NCBI GenBank assembly: GCA_001931535.1
Contig: CP016211.1
Coordinates: 3,128,501-3,192,500 of the forward strand
Source of the DNA: Minicystis rosea
Lineage (GTDB): Bacteria; Myxococcota_A; Polyangia; Polyangiales; Polyangiaceae
DNA: 64,000 nt
Reading direction: 5' to 3'
Under the pieces are notes generated by a model. It worked only from the letters and a program-made list of their open reading frames with translations. It was not told where the DNA came from and ran no database searches. Of the stretch, positions 35,183 through 43,681 are shown one piece after another. The first letter of the stretch is position 1; the number at the start of each line of letters is the position of its first letter. The position numbers and the translations under genes are program-made.

Positions 35183-35405
35183 GTTCTCCGCTCCTCCTGT
35201 GGCGGCGCTCCCGCTCCGCCGTCGGGCGGGGCGGTTACTCCAGTTCCGCGGAGGGGGCTACATCGAGGACCGTGATCCGCACGGGAATGGCGCCCTTCCT
35301 CACGCCTCCTTCTCTTCTCGTGGTGCCCCTTGCGCCGGCTGACCACCACGCCAACGCCTGGCCAACCACCACGTGACGGCCAGGCGTCCCGGTCACAGAA
35401 AAGCC

Positions 35406-35433
35406 TTGACGGTCCGCCTCGCCTGGGTAAAGT
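35406..35433 (+). promoter_or_regulatory. Promoter of tRNA-Val
   Basis: TTGACG (35406-35411), 16-bp spacer, TAAAGT (35428-35433), 17 nt before the mature 5' end of tRNA-Val at 35451. This is one of the clearest sigma-70-type promoters in the window. Confidence 0.65.
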
Positions 35434-35450
35434 GGCGCCCCTCTCCGCCA

Positions 35451-35522
35451 GGGCGGGTAGCTCAGCGGTAGAGCGGCGGCCTTACAAGCCGTTGGTCGCA
35501 GGTTCGATCCCTGTCCCGCCCA
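35451..35522 (+). tRNA. tRNA-Val (anticodon UAC)
   Basis: Full cloverleaf: acceptor GGGCGGG/CCCGCCC, D arm GCTC-GAGC, anticodon stem GCGGC/GCCGT (one G-U pair) with loop CTTACAA (anticodon TAC), T arm CAGG-TTCGATC-CCTG and discriminator A. The 3' CCA is not encoded (CAC follows the discriminator). Confidence 0.95.
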
Positions 35523-35584
35523 CTCGTTTCGATTGTGGGCAGGCAAGATCGAACGCCTGCCCCCCGTGTCGCTTCGACAACCCA

Positions 35585-35602
35585 GCTCAGCGAAAGCTGA
35601 GC
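35585..35602. other. GAAA-tetraloop hairpin between the tRNA genes
   Basis: Perfect 7-bp stem GCTCAGC/GCTGAGC closed by a GAAA tetraloop, followed by an A-rich run (CAAAAACAAAAACAAA). There is no U-tract on the plus strand, so it is not a classical terminator for tRNA-Val; it may be a processing signal. Confidence 0.4.
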
Positions 35603-35692
35603 AAAAACAAAAACAAAGGGTTGCGCAAAGCGAGGGAGACAGGGTAAGAGGCCGCAGCAGTCGAGAGCGACGCCAGAGAGAATCGAAGCTCT

Positions 35693-35769
<77 letters not shown>

Positions 35770-35791
35770 ACTCGACAGCAACTGCAGCACC

Positions 35792-35830
35792 AAACGGCTC
35801 ATCGCCAACGCGATGGGCCGTTTGCGTTTT
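35792..35830 (+). terminator. Rho-independent terminator after the tRNA genes
   Basis: Stem AAACGGC/GCCGTTT extended by CATCGC/GCGATG across one T-G pair, loop CAAC, followed by GCGTTTT. It is placed 22 nt after tRNA-Asp and is the best intrinsic terminator in the window. Confidence 0.85.
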
Positions 35831-35842
35831 GTCTGTCTCATT

Positions 35843-35941
35843 CTCGATGGGGCTGCGCCCCATACCCCGCCGCGCTTCGCGCGGCCCGGAGCTCTCGATG
35901 GCGCTGCGCCCCATACCCGCCGCGCTTCGCGCGGCCCGGAG
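35843..35941. repeat. Two tandem copies of a 50-bp hairpin-rich unit
   Basis: The unit holds ATGGGGCTGCGCCCCAT (palindromic; 35847-35863 in copy 1, one mismatch in copy 2) followed by CCGCGCTTCGCGCGG, a perfect 6-bp hairpin (35870-35884 and 35920-35934, exactly 50 bp apart). It is non-coding. Confidence 0.75.
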
Positions 35942-36081
35942 CTTCTGAGCGGCGGTACCAGGTTTCGGCGCCGATCCACGCCGAAGGAGCGCGGCACGCC
36001 GAGCTCGCCGGGTGCAGGAGAGCATCGAGCCGAGCGGCGCGCCGCTCGGCCGATCCGCGGGGAGGCAGCGCGCGCAGCGCG

Positions 36082-36339
36082 GAGGCTCGCCGAGATCCTG
36101 GAGCGACCTCGGGCACGCGGCGCGCAGGCTCCCCGAGATCCCGTAGCGAGCTCGGGCACGCGGCGCGCAGGCTCCCCGAGATCCCGTAGCGAGCTCGGGC
36201 ACGCGGCGCGGAGGCTCGCCGAGATCCTGGAACGACCTCGGGCGCGTGGCGCGGAGGCTCGCCGAGATCCTGGAACGACCTCGGGCGCGCGGCGCGCAGG
36301 CTCTCCGAGATCCCGGGACGATCTTGGGCGAGCGTCGAG
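36082..36339. repeat. Tandem repeat, period 43 bp, six copies
   Basis: Units start (aligned at AGGCT) at 36082, 36125, 36168, 36211, 36254 and 36297. Each holds a core like CCGAGATCCCGTAGCGAG followed by CTCGGG, so it can fold through CCGAG/CTCGG, and ends in GCGGCGCG. The sixth copy is degenerate. Because 43 is not a multiple of three, the array is not protein-coding; the open minus-strand frames over it are Arg/Ser-rich artefacts. Confidence 0.8.
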
Positions 36340-36520
36340 CCGGATGCTCCCGACAGCGGGGGCGCCCTGCTCCAGACGCGCCTGGCCGAGACGGTGCACG
36401 CGGAGCCTCGGCTCCATGCGACGGCGCCGCGTGCCTCGTCGCATCACGTCGGTGCGCGCTCGCCGCTGTGACTTCGGCGGTGCGGGCTCGCATGAGGATC
36501 GAGGCGAATGCGGGCGGTGA

Positions 36521-36608
36521 CGATGCAAAGACACAGAGACGCAAAGAGGCCCGATCTCCCCCGCCTTTTTGCGTCTTTGCGCCTTTGCGCCTTTGCGTTC
36601 CTTCTTCT
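36521..36608. repeat. Dispersed hairpin-forming intergenic element, copy 2
   Basis: Same build as the element at 25220-25309: GACGCAAAGAGGCC, a C-rich centre, CCGCCTTTTTGCG and repeated CTTTGCG words, ending TTCCTTC in both copies. It lies upstream of the Cys-rich lipoprotein gene. Confidence 0.6.
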
Positions 36609-36740
36609 TCTTCCGGCTTGAGCCCGTCCTGGGTCATGCGCGATCCTGGATCCATGATCCATCCCCCCGCTCGGCCCGCGCCGAAATCCGCAACGTCGTC
36701 GCAAATGTACGCTGGCGCAGGCCGTGCTGGCGGCGTGGGG

Positions 36741-38030
36741 ATGTCCTTGCGTTTCCTCGCTTCCCTCGCCCGGGTGATCGCGGGCGGCTCGGTCGCCGCC
36801 ATCCTCGCCGCGGCCTGCGTGCAGACCAGCCCGATCGAAGAGCCGACCGGCACCGGCGGTCATGGCGGAGGCACCGGCGCCGCGGGCGGCACCAGCGTGT
36901 CGTCGTCGTCCACGGGGACCGGGGGCGATCCCTCGAACGCCTGCATCCTCAACAACTGCAACAGCAACCCCGAGTGCGCGGGCTGCGCCAACGGGCGCAC
37001 GACCTGCAATCTCACGGACCACCGCTGCGTGGCCTGCGGGCCGGACCTCGGGTGCCCGACGGGGACGGTGTGCTCGAGCTTCGGGGACTGCGTGCCCGAG
37101 GGCGCGACCTGTCCGACCGACGCGCAGGGCGTGCCCACGGTGAGCTGTGGATCGAGCGCCGACTGCGTGGCCTGCGATCCGAAGCACCAGGTCTGCGATC
37201 CGGCGACCTCGCGCTGCGTGGCCTGCACGACCAACGACACCAGCGCCTGCGGCCAGACCGATCGCTGCATCGACAACATCTGCACGCCCCGCTGCCCGGC
37301 GACGTGCTCGACCGACAACGACTGCTCCAAGTGCGGCGCGACCGGCCACTTCGCGCACGCGTGCAACAACGGCCAGTGCTCCGAGTGCTCGCCGACGTAC
37401 GCGTGCCCGTCGGGGACCATCTGCGCGCCGCAGGGCGTGTGCATCGCCAAGTGCGGGCAGGACGGCGACGGGAGCTGCTACGACGACGCCGACTGCACCC
37501 AGTGCGGGACCGAGGCCTCGCAGTGCCACAAGCCCATCAACGGGCCGGGCAAGTGCGGCCCGCCCGCGGCCGGCTGCTCGGATCTCGGCCAGGGCACGGT
37601 CGTGCTGCCGTCACCGTGGAACCAGGTGACCAACCTCTGCTCGAACGACAACGACTGCTCGGGCGTCGGCATCCAGCTCAACGTGGGCAAGCTTCTCCGC
37701 GACATCACCGGCATCGACGAGATCAAGGACGCGAACATCTCCTACGGGATGAACGCGTGCGCGGCGGTGAGCGTCGGCATCGGCAACACCAGCGTGAGCT
37801 GCGGCGTGTGCGTGCCCTGCCGCGAGGACTCGGACTGCCAACCCATCGACGTCGACGCGGTGGCCGGCCAGGCGTTCGGCCCGCTCGGCAGCGTGGCGGC
37901 GGCGATCCTTCTCGACGAGATCTTCGGGAAGAACGATCACAGCGTCCACATGTACTGCGAGCCGATCGCAGGCGGCTACGGCGTCTGCGCGCCCTGCCCC
38001 GGCGTCGTCTACGCGTGCGGCGGCAACTGA
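36741..38030 (+). CDS. Cys-rich surface lipoprotein
   Basis: A 429-residue protein starting at ATG 36741 (an upstream ATG at 36705 is possible). Signal peptide with lipobox AAILAAAC. A Gly/Ser/Thr linker is followed by about 300 residues with dozens of cysteines arranged in small repeats such as DCVACDPKHQVCD, CVACTTND and DNDCSKCGATG. The CxxCxPxxxxC-like pattern is common in predicted extracellular myxobacterial proteins, where the cysteines form disulfide-knotted modules. The region around 300-400 has fewer cysteines and could be a separate domain. Adhesion or matrix binding is a guess; no enzyme motif is visible. Confidence 0.78.
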   Translation: MSLRFLASLARVIAGGSVAAILAAACVQTSPIEEPTGTGGHGGGTGAAGGTSVSSSSTGTGGDPSNACILNNCNSNPECAGCANGRTTCNLTDHRCVACGPDLGCPTGTVCSSFGDCVPEGATCPTDAQGVPTVSCGSSADCVACDPKHQVCDPATSRCVACTTNDTSACGQTDRCIDNICTPRCPATCSTDNDCSKCGATGHFAHACNNGQCSECSPTYACPSGTICAPQGVCIAKCGQDGDGSCYDDADCTQCGTEASQCHKPINGPGKCGPPAAGCSDLGQGTVVLPSPWNQVTNLCSNDNDCSGVGIQLNVGKLLRDITGIDEIKDANISYGMNACAAVSVGIGNTSVSCGVCVPCREDSDCQPIDVDAVAGQAFGPLGSVAAAILLDEIFGKNDHSVHMYCEPIAGGYGVCAPCPGVVYACGGN

Positions 38031-38358
38031 AGATGTGTCGATGATTGCGTCGCGAGCGCCCCGCCGTTAGGGCGGCCGACCAAGGAATCCTCGGTGATTT
38101 TGAGGGAGGAAAGCCGACGCGGCGGGGCGCGTCGCAGCAATGATCGACCCATCTTGAGGACCTGACCCGAGGGGCGCGCGACCGAGAGAGGTCGACCGAA
38201 GATTCCTCGCCTTTTCGGCGAGATCGATCGACGGCGCGCGCCGCAGCACCGCTTCGTCGGGCCCATCGGGAGCGCCCGCGATCGGGGCTGCCGGCCCGAG
38301 GCAACGTGCGCTAGCCTGGCGCGTCGCTCGGGATTTTGCCCCGGCAGAGGAGCATTCG
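38031..38358. other. Intergenic region, weak hairpins only
   Basis: 328 bp. A short hairpin CCGCC-gttag-GGCGG follows the lipoprotein stop. A pair of similar words (CCAAGGAATCCTCGG at about 38099 and CCGAAGATTCCTCGCC at about 38206) may be a degenerate repeat or a protein-binding site. No gene with acceptable composition is seen on either strand. Confidence 0.35.
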
Positions 38359-38628
38359 ATGGGCCTTCTCATTCGAGGATCGGTTGGCGAGGCAGTGAAG
38401 GCCTTGCAAGAGAACCTGACCGCGCTCGGCTACGAGGTCGACGCGGACGGGATCTACGGCGCCAACACGGAAGCGCAGGTGCGCTCGTTCCAAGACGCCT
38501 ACGGGCTCGACGCCGACGGCAAGGCAGGGGTCAACACGATGAGCAAGATCTCCGAGCTGCTCATCGAGATCGCCAATCAACAGACCGGCGAGACCGGTGA
38601 GACCGACGGAGACGGCGAGAACGCCTGA
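38359..38628 (+). CDS. Peptidoglycan-binding domain mini-protein
   Basis: An 89-residue protein consisting almost wholly of one PG_binding_1 domain: LLIRGSVGEAVKALQENLTA, GYEVDADGIYGANTEAQVRS and FQDAYGLDADGKAGVNT. GAGGAG lies upstream of the ATG. No signal peptide or transmembrane segment is visible. The C-terminal tail TGETGETDGDGENA is acidic. Free-standing domains of this kind are found as accessory modules of secreted lysins or, in some bacteria, of phage-like and secretion systems. Its role here is unknown. Confidence 0.85.
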   Translation: MGLLIRGSVGEAVKALQENLTALGYEVDADGIYGANTEAQVRSFQDAYGLDADGKAGVNTMSKISELLIEIANQQTGETGETDGDGENA

Positions 38629-38794
38629 GCTGCCCCGCACCCGCGGGGATGAAAACGGGCGAGCGAGGAGCGATCCTGGCTCGGCCGATGGCCATCCCCG
38701 CTTCGTCCTTCCGCGCCTTCACGACATCGCACGCCGGTTCGCGCTCGAAGCGGAACGACATTCCCCGGCAGACGATCGCGGCTGCGCGTTGCCG

Positions 38795-40096
38795 TCAGTG
38801 AGGCGCCGCGGGGAGCCGGAGACAGAACCGGCTCCCGCTCGGCACGTTGTCTTCGATCCATACCGCGCCGCCGTGCACCTCGATCGCCATCCGGCAGAAC
38901 GAGAGACCAAGCCCCACGCCGGTCGAGCTGGGCACGACCTCGGCACCGAGCTGTACGAACCGCTCGAAGACGCGCTCGCGCATCTCAACCGGGATTCCCT
39001 GCCCGTCGTCACACACGGCGAACGTCACCCACGCGCCGTCCGCCTTCGCTTCGAGGCGGACCGCACGACCACCGGGGTTGTGTCGGAGCGCGTTGTCGAC
39101 GAGGTTCTGCAGCACGCGTCGGAGGAGCGATCCATCGGCTCGAAGTGCGCCTCGCGGCACCGTGCACGACACCTCGATGGTCTGCCCGCGCGTCTCGCCC
39201 AGCGGTAGCAGCCGCTCGCGGACCTCGGCGAAGAGCACGCCGACATCGATCTCCTCGAGCCTGGGCACGAGCTTGCCGTCGTCGCCCTGCGCGATGTCGA
39301 GCAGGTTCTCCGCTGTGCGGACGATGTGCTCCGCCGACGATCGCACCGTATCCCAGCGGCGTCGCTCCGCCGGCTGGAGGCCTTCATCGCGGAGCTGCAA
39401 CGAGGCCGCCAGGATGATGGCCGACGCAGGGCTCCTGAGATCGTGCACCACGAACGCGCTGAGGTCTTCCTTCTGCCGTTGCAGATCGAGAAGCGCTGTC
39501 TGCTTCTCCGCGAGCTCGCGGCTCCGCTCCTCGAGCTCCCGCGTCCGGTCGCGCACGCGCTTCTCCAACTTGGCATGGACCTCGACGTTCTCGATCGCCA
39601 ACGAGGTGCCGTTCGCGATGGTCTGGAGAAGCGCGAGCTCATCCGCCGTCGCGCTGTGGCGCGAAGCCCAATAGTTACCGATTGCGCCCACAGGCTCCGT
39701 CGTCCGAATGGGCACCATGCACAGGCTCTTCACGAACGTCGGCCGATACGCCTCCACCGGGACGCGCGGCTCGTCGTAGACGTCCTCGACGACCGCCGCC
39801 TCGCGGTGGAGCATGGTCCAACCACTGATGCAGGCGACCATCGGAAACCGTCGGCCCTTCCACAGCGGCGCGATGGCGTTCTCTTCCGCGTAGTAGCACT
39901 GGTCGCCGTCGCGCAGGACGAAGCTCGCGCCGTCGGCGCCGGTGAGATCCCGCGCAGCCTTTCGCACGATCTCCATGATCGTCGGCAGATCGCGAGCGAG
40001 CGATAAGTCCTGCACGACACCGACGAGGGCGCCCGCGGGAATCGTTCGGCCTTCGATTGCTTCACTGCCCCGCGGTGCCTCGGATATCACCGCCAT
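38795..40096 (-). CDS. Soluble sensor histidine kinase with GAF domain
   Basis: A 433-residue cytoplasmic protein. A GAF-type sensor domain covers about 25-170 (GASFVLRDGDQCYYAEEN, SLCMVPIRTTEPVGAIGNYW). A coiled-coil linker (KLEKRVRDRTRELEERSREL) leads to HisKA with the phospho-acceptor His218 in FVVHDLRSPASAI, then HATPase_c with NLVDNALRHN, DDGQGIP and GVGLGLSF. No membrane segment and no receiver domain are present, and no response regulator gene lies next to it, so its partner is elsewhere. The ATG at 40096 is chosen; an in-frame ATG at 40132 is possible. Confidence 0.88.
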   Translation of the reverse strand: MAVISEAPRGSEAIEGRTIPAGALVGVVQDLSLARDLPTIMEIVRKAARDLTGADGASFVLRDGDQCYYAEENAIAPLWKGRRFPMVACISGWTMLHREAAVVEDVYDEPRVPVEAYRPTFVKSLCMVPIRTTEPVGAIGNYWASRHSATADELALLQTIANGTSLAIENVEVHAKLEKRVRDRTRELEERSRELAEKQTALLDLQRQKEDLSAFVVHDLRSPASAIILAASLQLRDEGLQPAERRRWDTVRSSAEHIVRTAENLLDIAQGDDGKLVPRLEEIDVGVLFAEVRERLLPLGETRGQTIEVSCTVPRGALRADGSLLRRVLQNLVDNALRHNPGGRAVRLEAKADGAWVTFAVCDDGQGIPVEMRERVFERFVQLGAEVVPSSTGVGLGLSFCRMAIEVHGGAVWIEDNVPSGSRFCLRLPAAPH

Positions 40097-40481
40097 GGTG
40101 CCAGATCGAAGCTGGCGTCTCCCCGAGCGCATACGACCACCGTACGCGCAACCACTTCACGCTCGACCAGCATCACTCCCCCCGTGCTCGGGCAGAGCTT
40201 GACTCGACGCAAGCGCCCCTGCATCCGAAGAATGGCATGGGCGCGCCTGCGCGCCTCGGCGCCGCCGAAGGATGTCAGTCGAGCAACCCCGTGTGTGTTC
40301 GATGAGAGCACTGCCACGCGTGGATTCTCGCCTGCGAGCGCACGTCGGCCGCTCGGCATTCCAGCGCGTGTGGCCGATCTGTACGAGGACATGTCGGACG
40401 TCACGCGCCGGCCCCCGAGCACAGAGCGTGAACCTCCCTCGCTTTCGTGGACGCCTCGACAGCGCGAATCCCGATCCCGAT
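40097..40481. other. Intergenic region, nothing recognised
   Basis: 385 bp between divergent genes (histidine kinase and DUF72 protein). The frame of the DUF72 gene is open through most of it, but its translation lacks the family's motifs and looks random. Promoters of both genes presumably lie here; I cannot place them. Confidence 0.35.
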
Positions 40482-41549
40482 ATGCCTTTGATGCACGCGC
40501 ACCGGGCCACCGATCCCTCCAAGCCACCTCCGAAAAGGGCGCCGGCCGAGGACGACAATCGTTACGAGCGCGCATCGGCGCTCGCGGAGCACGCTCCGAT
40601 GCCCGCCCGCGTCGGCCACGTCCTCGCAGGCACGGCCGGTTGGACCGATCCGAGCCTCATCAAGAGTCATCACTTCTATCCGCCGGAGGCGACCAGCGCC
40701 GAGAATCGATTGCGGTTCTACAGCTCGCAATTCCCGCTGGTGGAGGTCGACTCGAGCTATTACGCGCTCCCGAGCCGAGCGAACGCGGAGCGCTGGGTGG
40801 AGCGGACGCCGGACGGCTTCACCTTCGACATCAAGGCCTTTGCGCCGCTCACGCAACATCCGGTCGAGCCCGCGCGCCTCCCCTCCGATCTGAAGAGCGC
40901 GCTGCCCGAGGAGATCCTCGAAAAGCCGCGCGTCTATCCCAAGGACCTGCCGGACGAGCTGATGACCATGCTCTGGGAGCGCTTCGTGTGGGCGATTGAG
41001 CCGCTCGCGCGCGCCGGTCGGCTCGGGTGCGTGCTCCTCCAGTTTCCCCCATGGTTCGCGGCGACCCAGCACAACGCGCGGTACATCGAGGAGTGCCGCA
41101 CGCGCCTCGGACACCATCGGATGGCCGTCGAGCTCCGTCACGCGTCCTGGGGCGAGCGAGATCGGCTCGCGCGGCTCGCGGCCCTCCTGCGAGACATCGA
41201 GGCATCTTACGTGATCGTCGACGAGCCCCAAGGCAAGCGGAACAGCATGCCTCCCGCGGTCATCGTCGCCGATCCTCGGCTCGCCGTCGTCCGCTTCCAC
41301 GGCCGCCGTAGCGAGACGTGGGGTGTGCGGGCAAGCGTCATGGAGAAGTACGATTACATCTACGATCGCGAGGAGCTCGATCCCTGGGCGCGAACCGTGG
41401 AACGATTGGCCGAGGAAGCACGAGAGGTACATACGGTCTTCAACAACTGCGTGTCGAACTATGCGGTGCTCGGCGCCAAAGGGTTGATGGCGCTCGTGGC
41501 CGGGAACGCGCCCCGGCGCCTCAGGACGCACCGGCGACGCGATTCGTGA
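40482..41549 (+). CDS. DUF72 (YecE-like) protein
   Basis: A 355-residue protein with a TIM-barrel-like DUF72 domain: VLAGTAGWTDPSLIKSHHFY, RLRFYSSQFPLVEVDSSYYA, FTFDIKAFAPLTQHP, GCVLLQFPPWF, MAVELRHASWG, VIVDEPQ, VVRFHGRRSETW and HTVFNNCVSNYAV. Starts at 40482 (ATG) or 40491 are equally likely; the roughly 45 residues before GHVLAGTAGW are not conserved in the family. DUF72 proteins are widespread, with no established biochemical function. Confidence 0.85.
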   Translation: MPLMHAHRATDPSKPPPKRAPAEDDNRYERASALAEHAPMPARVGHVLAGTAGWTDPSLIKSHHFYPPEATSAENRLRFYSSQFPLVEVDSSYYALPSRANAERWVERTPDGFTFDIKAFAPLTQHPVEPARLPSDLKSALPEEILEKPRVYPKDLPDELMTMLWERFVWAIEPLARAGRLGCVLLQFPPWFAATQHNARYIEECRTRLGHHRMAVELRHASWGERDRLARLAALLRDIEASYVIVDEPQGKRNSMPPAVIVADPRLAVVRFHGRRSETWGVRASVMEKYDYIYDREELDPWARTVERLAEEAREVHTVFNNCVSNYAVLGAKGLMALVAGNAPRRLRTHRRRDS

Positions 41550-41605
41550 TCACTGCTCTCCCGCGCATCGATCTCTGCTCGTGTCGGAGACCGCCAGCAT
41601 CGATG

Positions 41606-42394
41606 TCATGACGCGAGAGGGCGTCTCTTCAGCGCGCGCACCAACCACATGCATGCGCCGGTGACGAGGCCTCCGAGCAGGAAGGCGAGCGCCATCGACC
41701 AGAGCCCGGTCGCGTGGCGGATGCCCTCGAGCGCTCCCATGGTCGCCGAACGGCTGGCCGCCTGCACCCAATCGAGCCTGCCATCCCGGCTCTCTCGTGC
41801 AGCGAGCTCGGTGCGCAGCCCCTGGACAGCGCCGCGCGTCGCAGCCTCCGCCGTCTGCTCCGCCGCGTGTGCGAGCCCTTGGATCAGCGGGTCGCCGTGG
41901 GCCTCACCAACTTCGGGCTCGATCTGCGCTCGCATCTCCCCGATGGCGCCGCGCGTGAACATCATGCCTGCGCCGCCCGCGGTCTGCTCCACGGCCGCGC
42001 CGAGGCGCCTGCCCGCTCGCGTAACGGCGGGCCCGCCTCGATCCGCCGCCGCGATCGCCGACACCACCGCTTCGCGCACGAGCGCCGCCACAATCCGGCG
42101 CTGCTCGGGCGTACGGGCGGCGAGCTCGTCCATCACTCGCCCCGTGATGTCCGCCATCATCTCGGCCGGTTCCTTGGGCGGCCCTGCCCGGAGCGCGCGC
42201 TCGACGTAACGCTGCAACAGCGTATGAAGATCGTTCGCGAGCCGAGCGTCCGGCGGTGGGTGCTCCAAGGCTTCCATGAAGCCGAACGTCGCTTCGCGCG
42301 CCGGCTCGCGCACACACCCGCCGCAGATAAGCGTGCTGCCGAGCAGCAAGAGCGGCGAGACGTGCCTGAGGATGGTTGCCGATTGCCGCCTCAT
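41606..42394 (-). CDS. Probable membrane-anchored hypothetical protein (N-terminal signal, C-terminal TM)
   Basis: A 262-residue protein. A hydrophobic N-terminus (VSPLLLLGSTLICGGC) could be a lipoprotein signal, though the lipobox is poor. The middle is Ala-rich and helical (EPAEMMADITGRVMDELAAR, then IVAALVREAVVSAIAAADRG), amphipathic in places. A C-terminal transmembrane segment follows (MALAFLLGGLVTGACMWLV) with a basic tail ALKRRP. No domain is recognised. The open frame extends upstream as a shadow of the MBL gene. An ATG at 42418 is an alternative start. The divergent MBL gene starts about 215 bp away. Confidence 0.65.
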   Translation of the reverse strand: MRRQSATILRHVSPLLLLGSTLICGGCVREPAREATFGFMEALEHPPPDARLANDLHTLLQRYVERALRAGPPKEPAEMMADITGRVMDELAARTPEQRRIVAALVREAVVSAIAAADRGGPAVTRAGRRLGAAVEQTAGGAGMMFTRGAIGEMRAQIEPEVGEAHGDPLIQGLAHAAEQTAEAATRGAVQGLRTELAARESRDGRLDWVQAASRSATMGALEGIRHATGLWSMALAFLLGGLVTGACMWLVRALKRRPLAS

Positions 42395-42610
42395 GGCGCT
42401 TCTCGATGCAGGGAGCATTCCCACCCTGACGAGCACGCTCCTTCCGTCTCGCCACATCGCCGAGCTTCGTCGCATGTCGCGCGAGGAAGCAGCTCGTCGA
42501 AGTCCGACATCGATGTTGGGTCGACGGATCCTCTCCACGAAATCCTCGGTCTCTTCACGCATGGGTAAAACAGGCGTTGACCCAGACGCCGGGTACCCAA
42601 CGTTGCTCGA

Positions 42611-43480
42611 ATGAAAAGCCGCGAGCGCCTGCTGCTCCCGGCCGCGCCGAGCGGTGCGCTTGCCGAGAGCTCGATCTTCTTCGTCGGCACGGCGACGGTG
42701 ATCCTGCGTCATGCCGGCTTCACCTTGCTGACGGATCCGAACTTCCTGCACGCGGGCGATCACGTCCATCTCGGTTATGGCCTCACATCGCGACGGCTCA
42801 CGGACCCGGCGATCCCGATCGAGGCGCTGCCGCCGATCGACCTCGTGGTGCTGTCGCACCTGCACGAGGATCACTTCGATCGGTTGGTCGCCGAGAAGCT
42901 CGACAAGACACTGCCGATCATCACGACGCCGTCGGCGGCGCAGCGGCTTCGCCAGATGGGTTTTGCCGCCGCGCACGGCCTCTCCACGTGGGAGAGCATC
43001 GAGGTCGAGAAAGGCGACGTGCTGCTCCGCCTGACGTCGGCGCCGGGGCGCCACGGGTCGCCGTTCGTCGCGCGGCTGCTGCCCGAGGTGATGGGCAGCG
43101 TGCTCGACTTCCCCGGTTTGATCGGTCGCGATCTGCGGCTCTACATCTCGGGTGACACGCTCGTGTACGACGCCATCCAAGAGATCCCGCAGCGCTTCCC
43201 CGACATCGATCTCGCGCTCCTCCACCTCGGCGGCACCCGCATCCTCGGCATCCTGGTGACGATGGATGCGCGGCAAGGCGTGGAGTCGATTCGCATCGTG
43301 ATGCCACGGCAGATCGTGCCGATTCACTTCGACGACTACACCGTCTTCAAGTCGCCGCTCCGCGACTTCCTCGCGGCGGTCGATCGCGCCGGGCTCGCCG
43401 ACCGAGTGCGCGTCGTGAGCCGCGGGGAAACGTACGCATTCGATCTCGACGCGATTCGCGGCGACCGCGTCTCGCGCTGA
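42611..43480 (+). CDS. MBL-fold metal-dependent hydrolase (UlaG-like)
   Basis: A 289-residue protein. The zinc motif LSHLHEDHFD (HxHxDH) is intact, together with GTATVILRHAGFTLLTDPNF at the N-terminus, SAPGRHGS, YISGDTLVYD and the late IVPIHFDDYTVF. This layout matches the UlaG/Lactamase_B_2 group, which includes lactonases, phosphodiesterases and NAPE-PLD-like enzymes. The substrate is unknown. It stands alone on the plus strand, followed by a transporter gene after 200 bp. Confidence 0.85.
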   Translation: MKSRERLLLPAAPSGALAESSIFFVGTATVILRHAGFTLLTDPNFLHAGDHVHLGYGLTSRRLTDPAIPIEALPPIDLVVLSHLHEDHFDRLVAEKLDKTLPIITTPSAAQRLRQMGFAAAHGLSTWESIEVEKGDVLLRLTSAPGRHGSPFVARLLPEVMGSVLDFPGLIGRDLRLYISGDTLVYDAIQEIPQRFPDIDLALLHLGGTRILGILVTMDARQGVESIRIVMPRQIVPIHFDDYTVFKSPLRDFLAAVDRAGLADRVRVVSRGETYAFDLDAIRGDRVSR

Positions 43481-43681
43481 CCTCGTGGGCTCGTTCGAAG
43501 CGCGGATGAGATCGAACGGCATCGTCGTGTTGGTCGTCTGCCATGTCACGAGCAGCCGAACGATGCCCGCGTTACCTCGCCCATTGCCATCGTGAAGCTC
43601 GCCCAACAATGATCGCTGCTACCGGCAACTCGCATGTGAGGGCTCGCGACAGGATGAATCCCTCACTCGACTCCGGATGGT

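Noticed and set aside
36082..36339. CRISPR array
   Set aside because: The 43-bp units are contiguous without unique spacers, and no cas gene is present.
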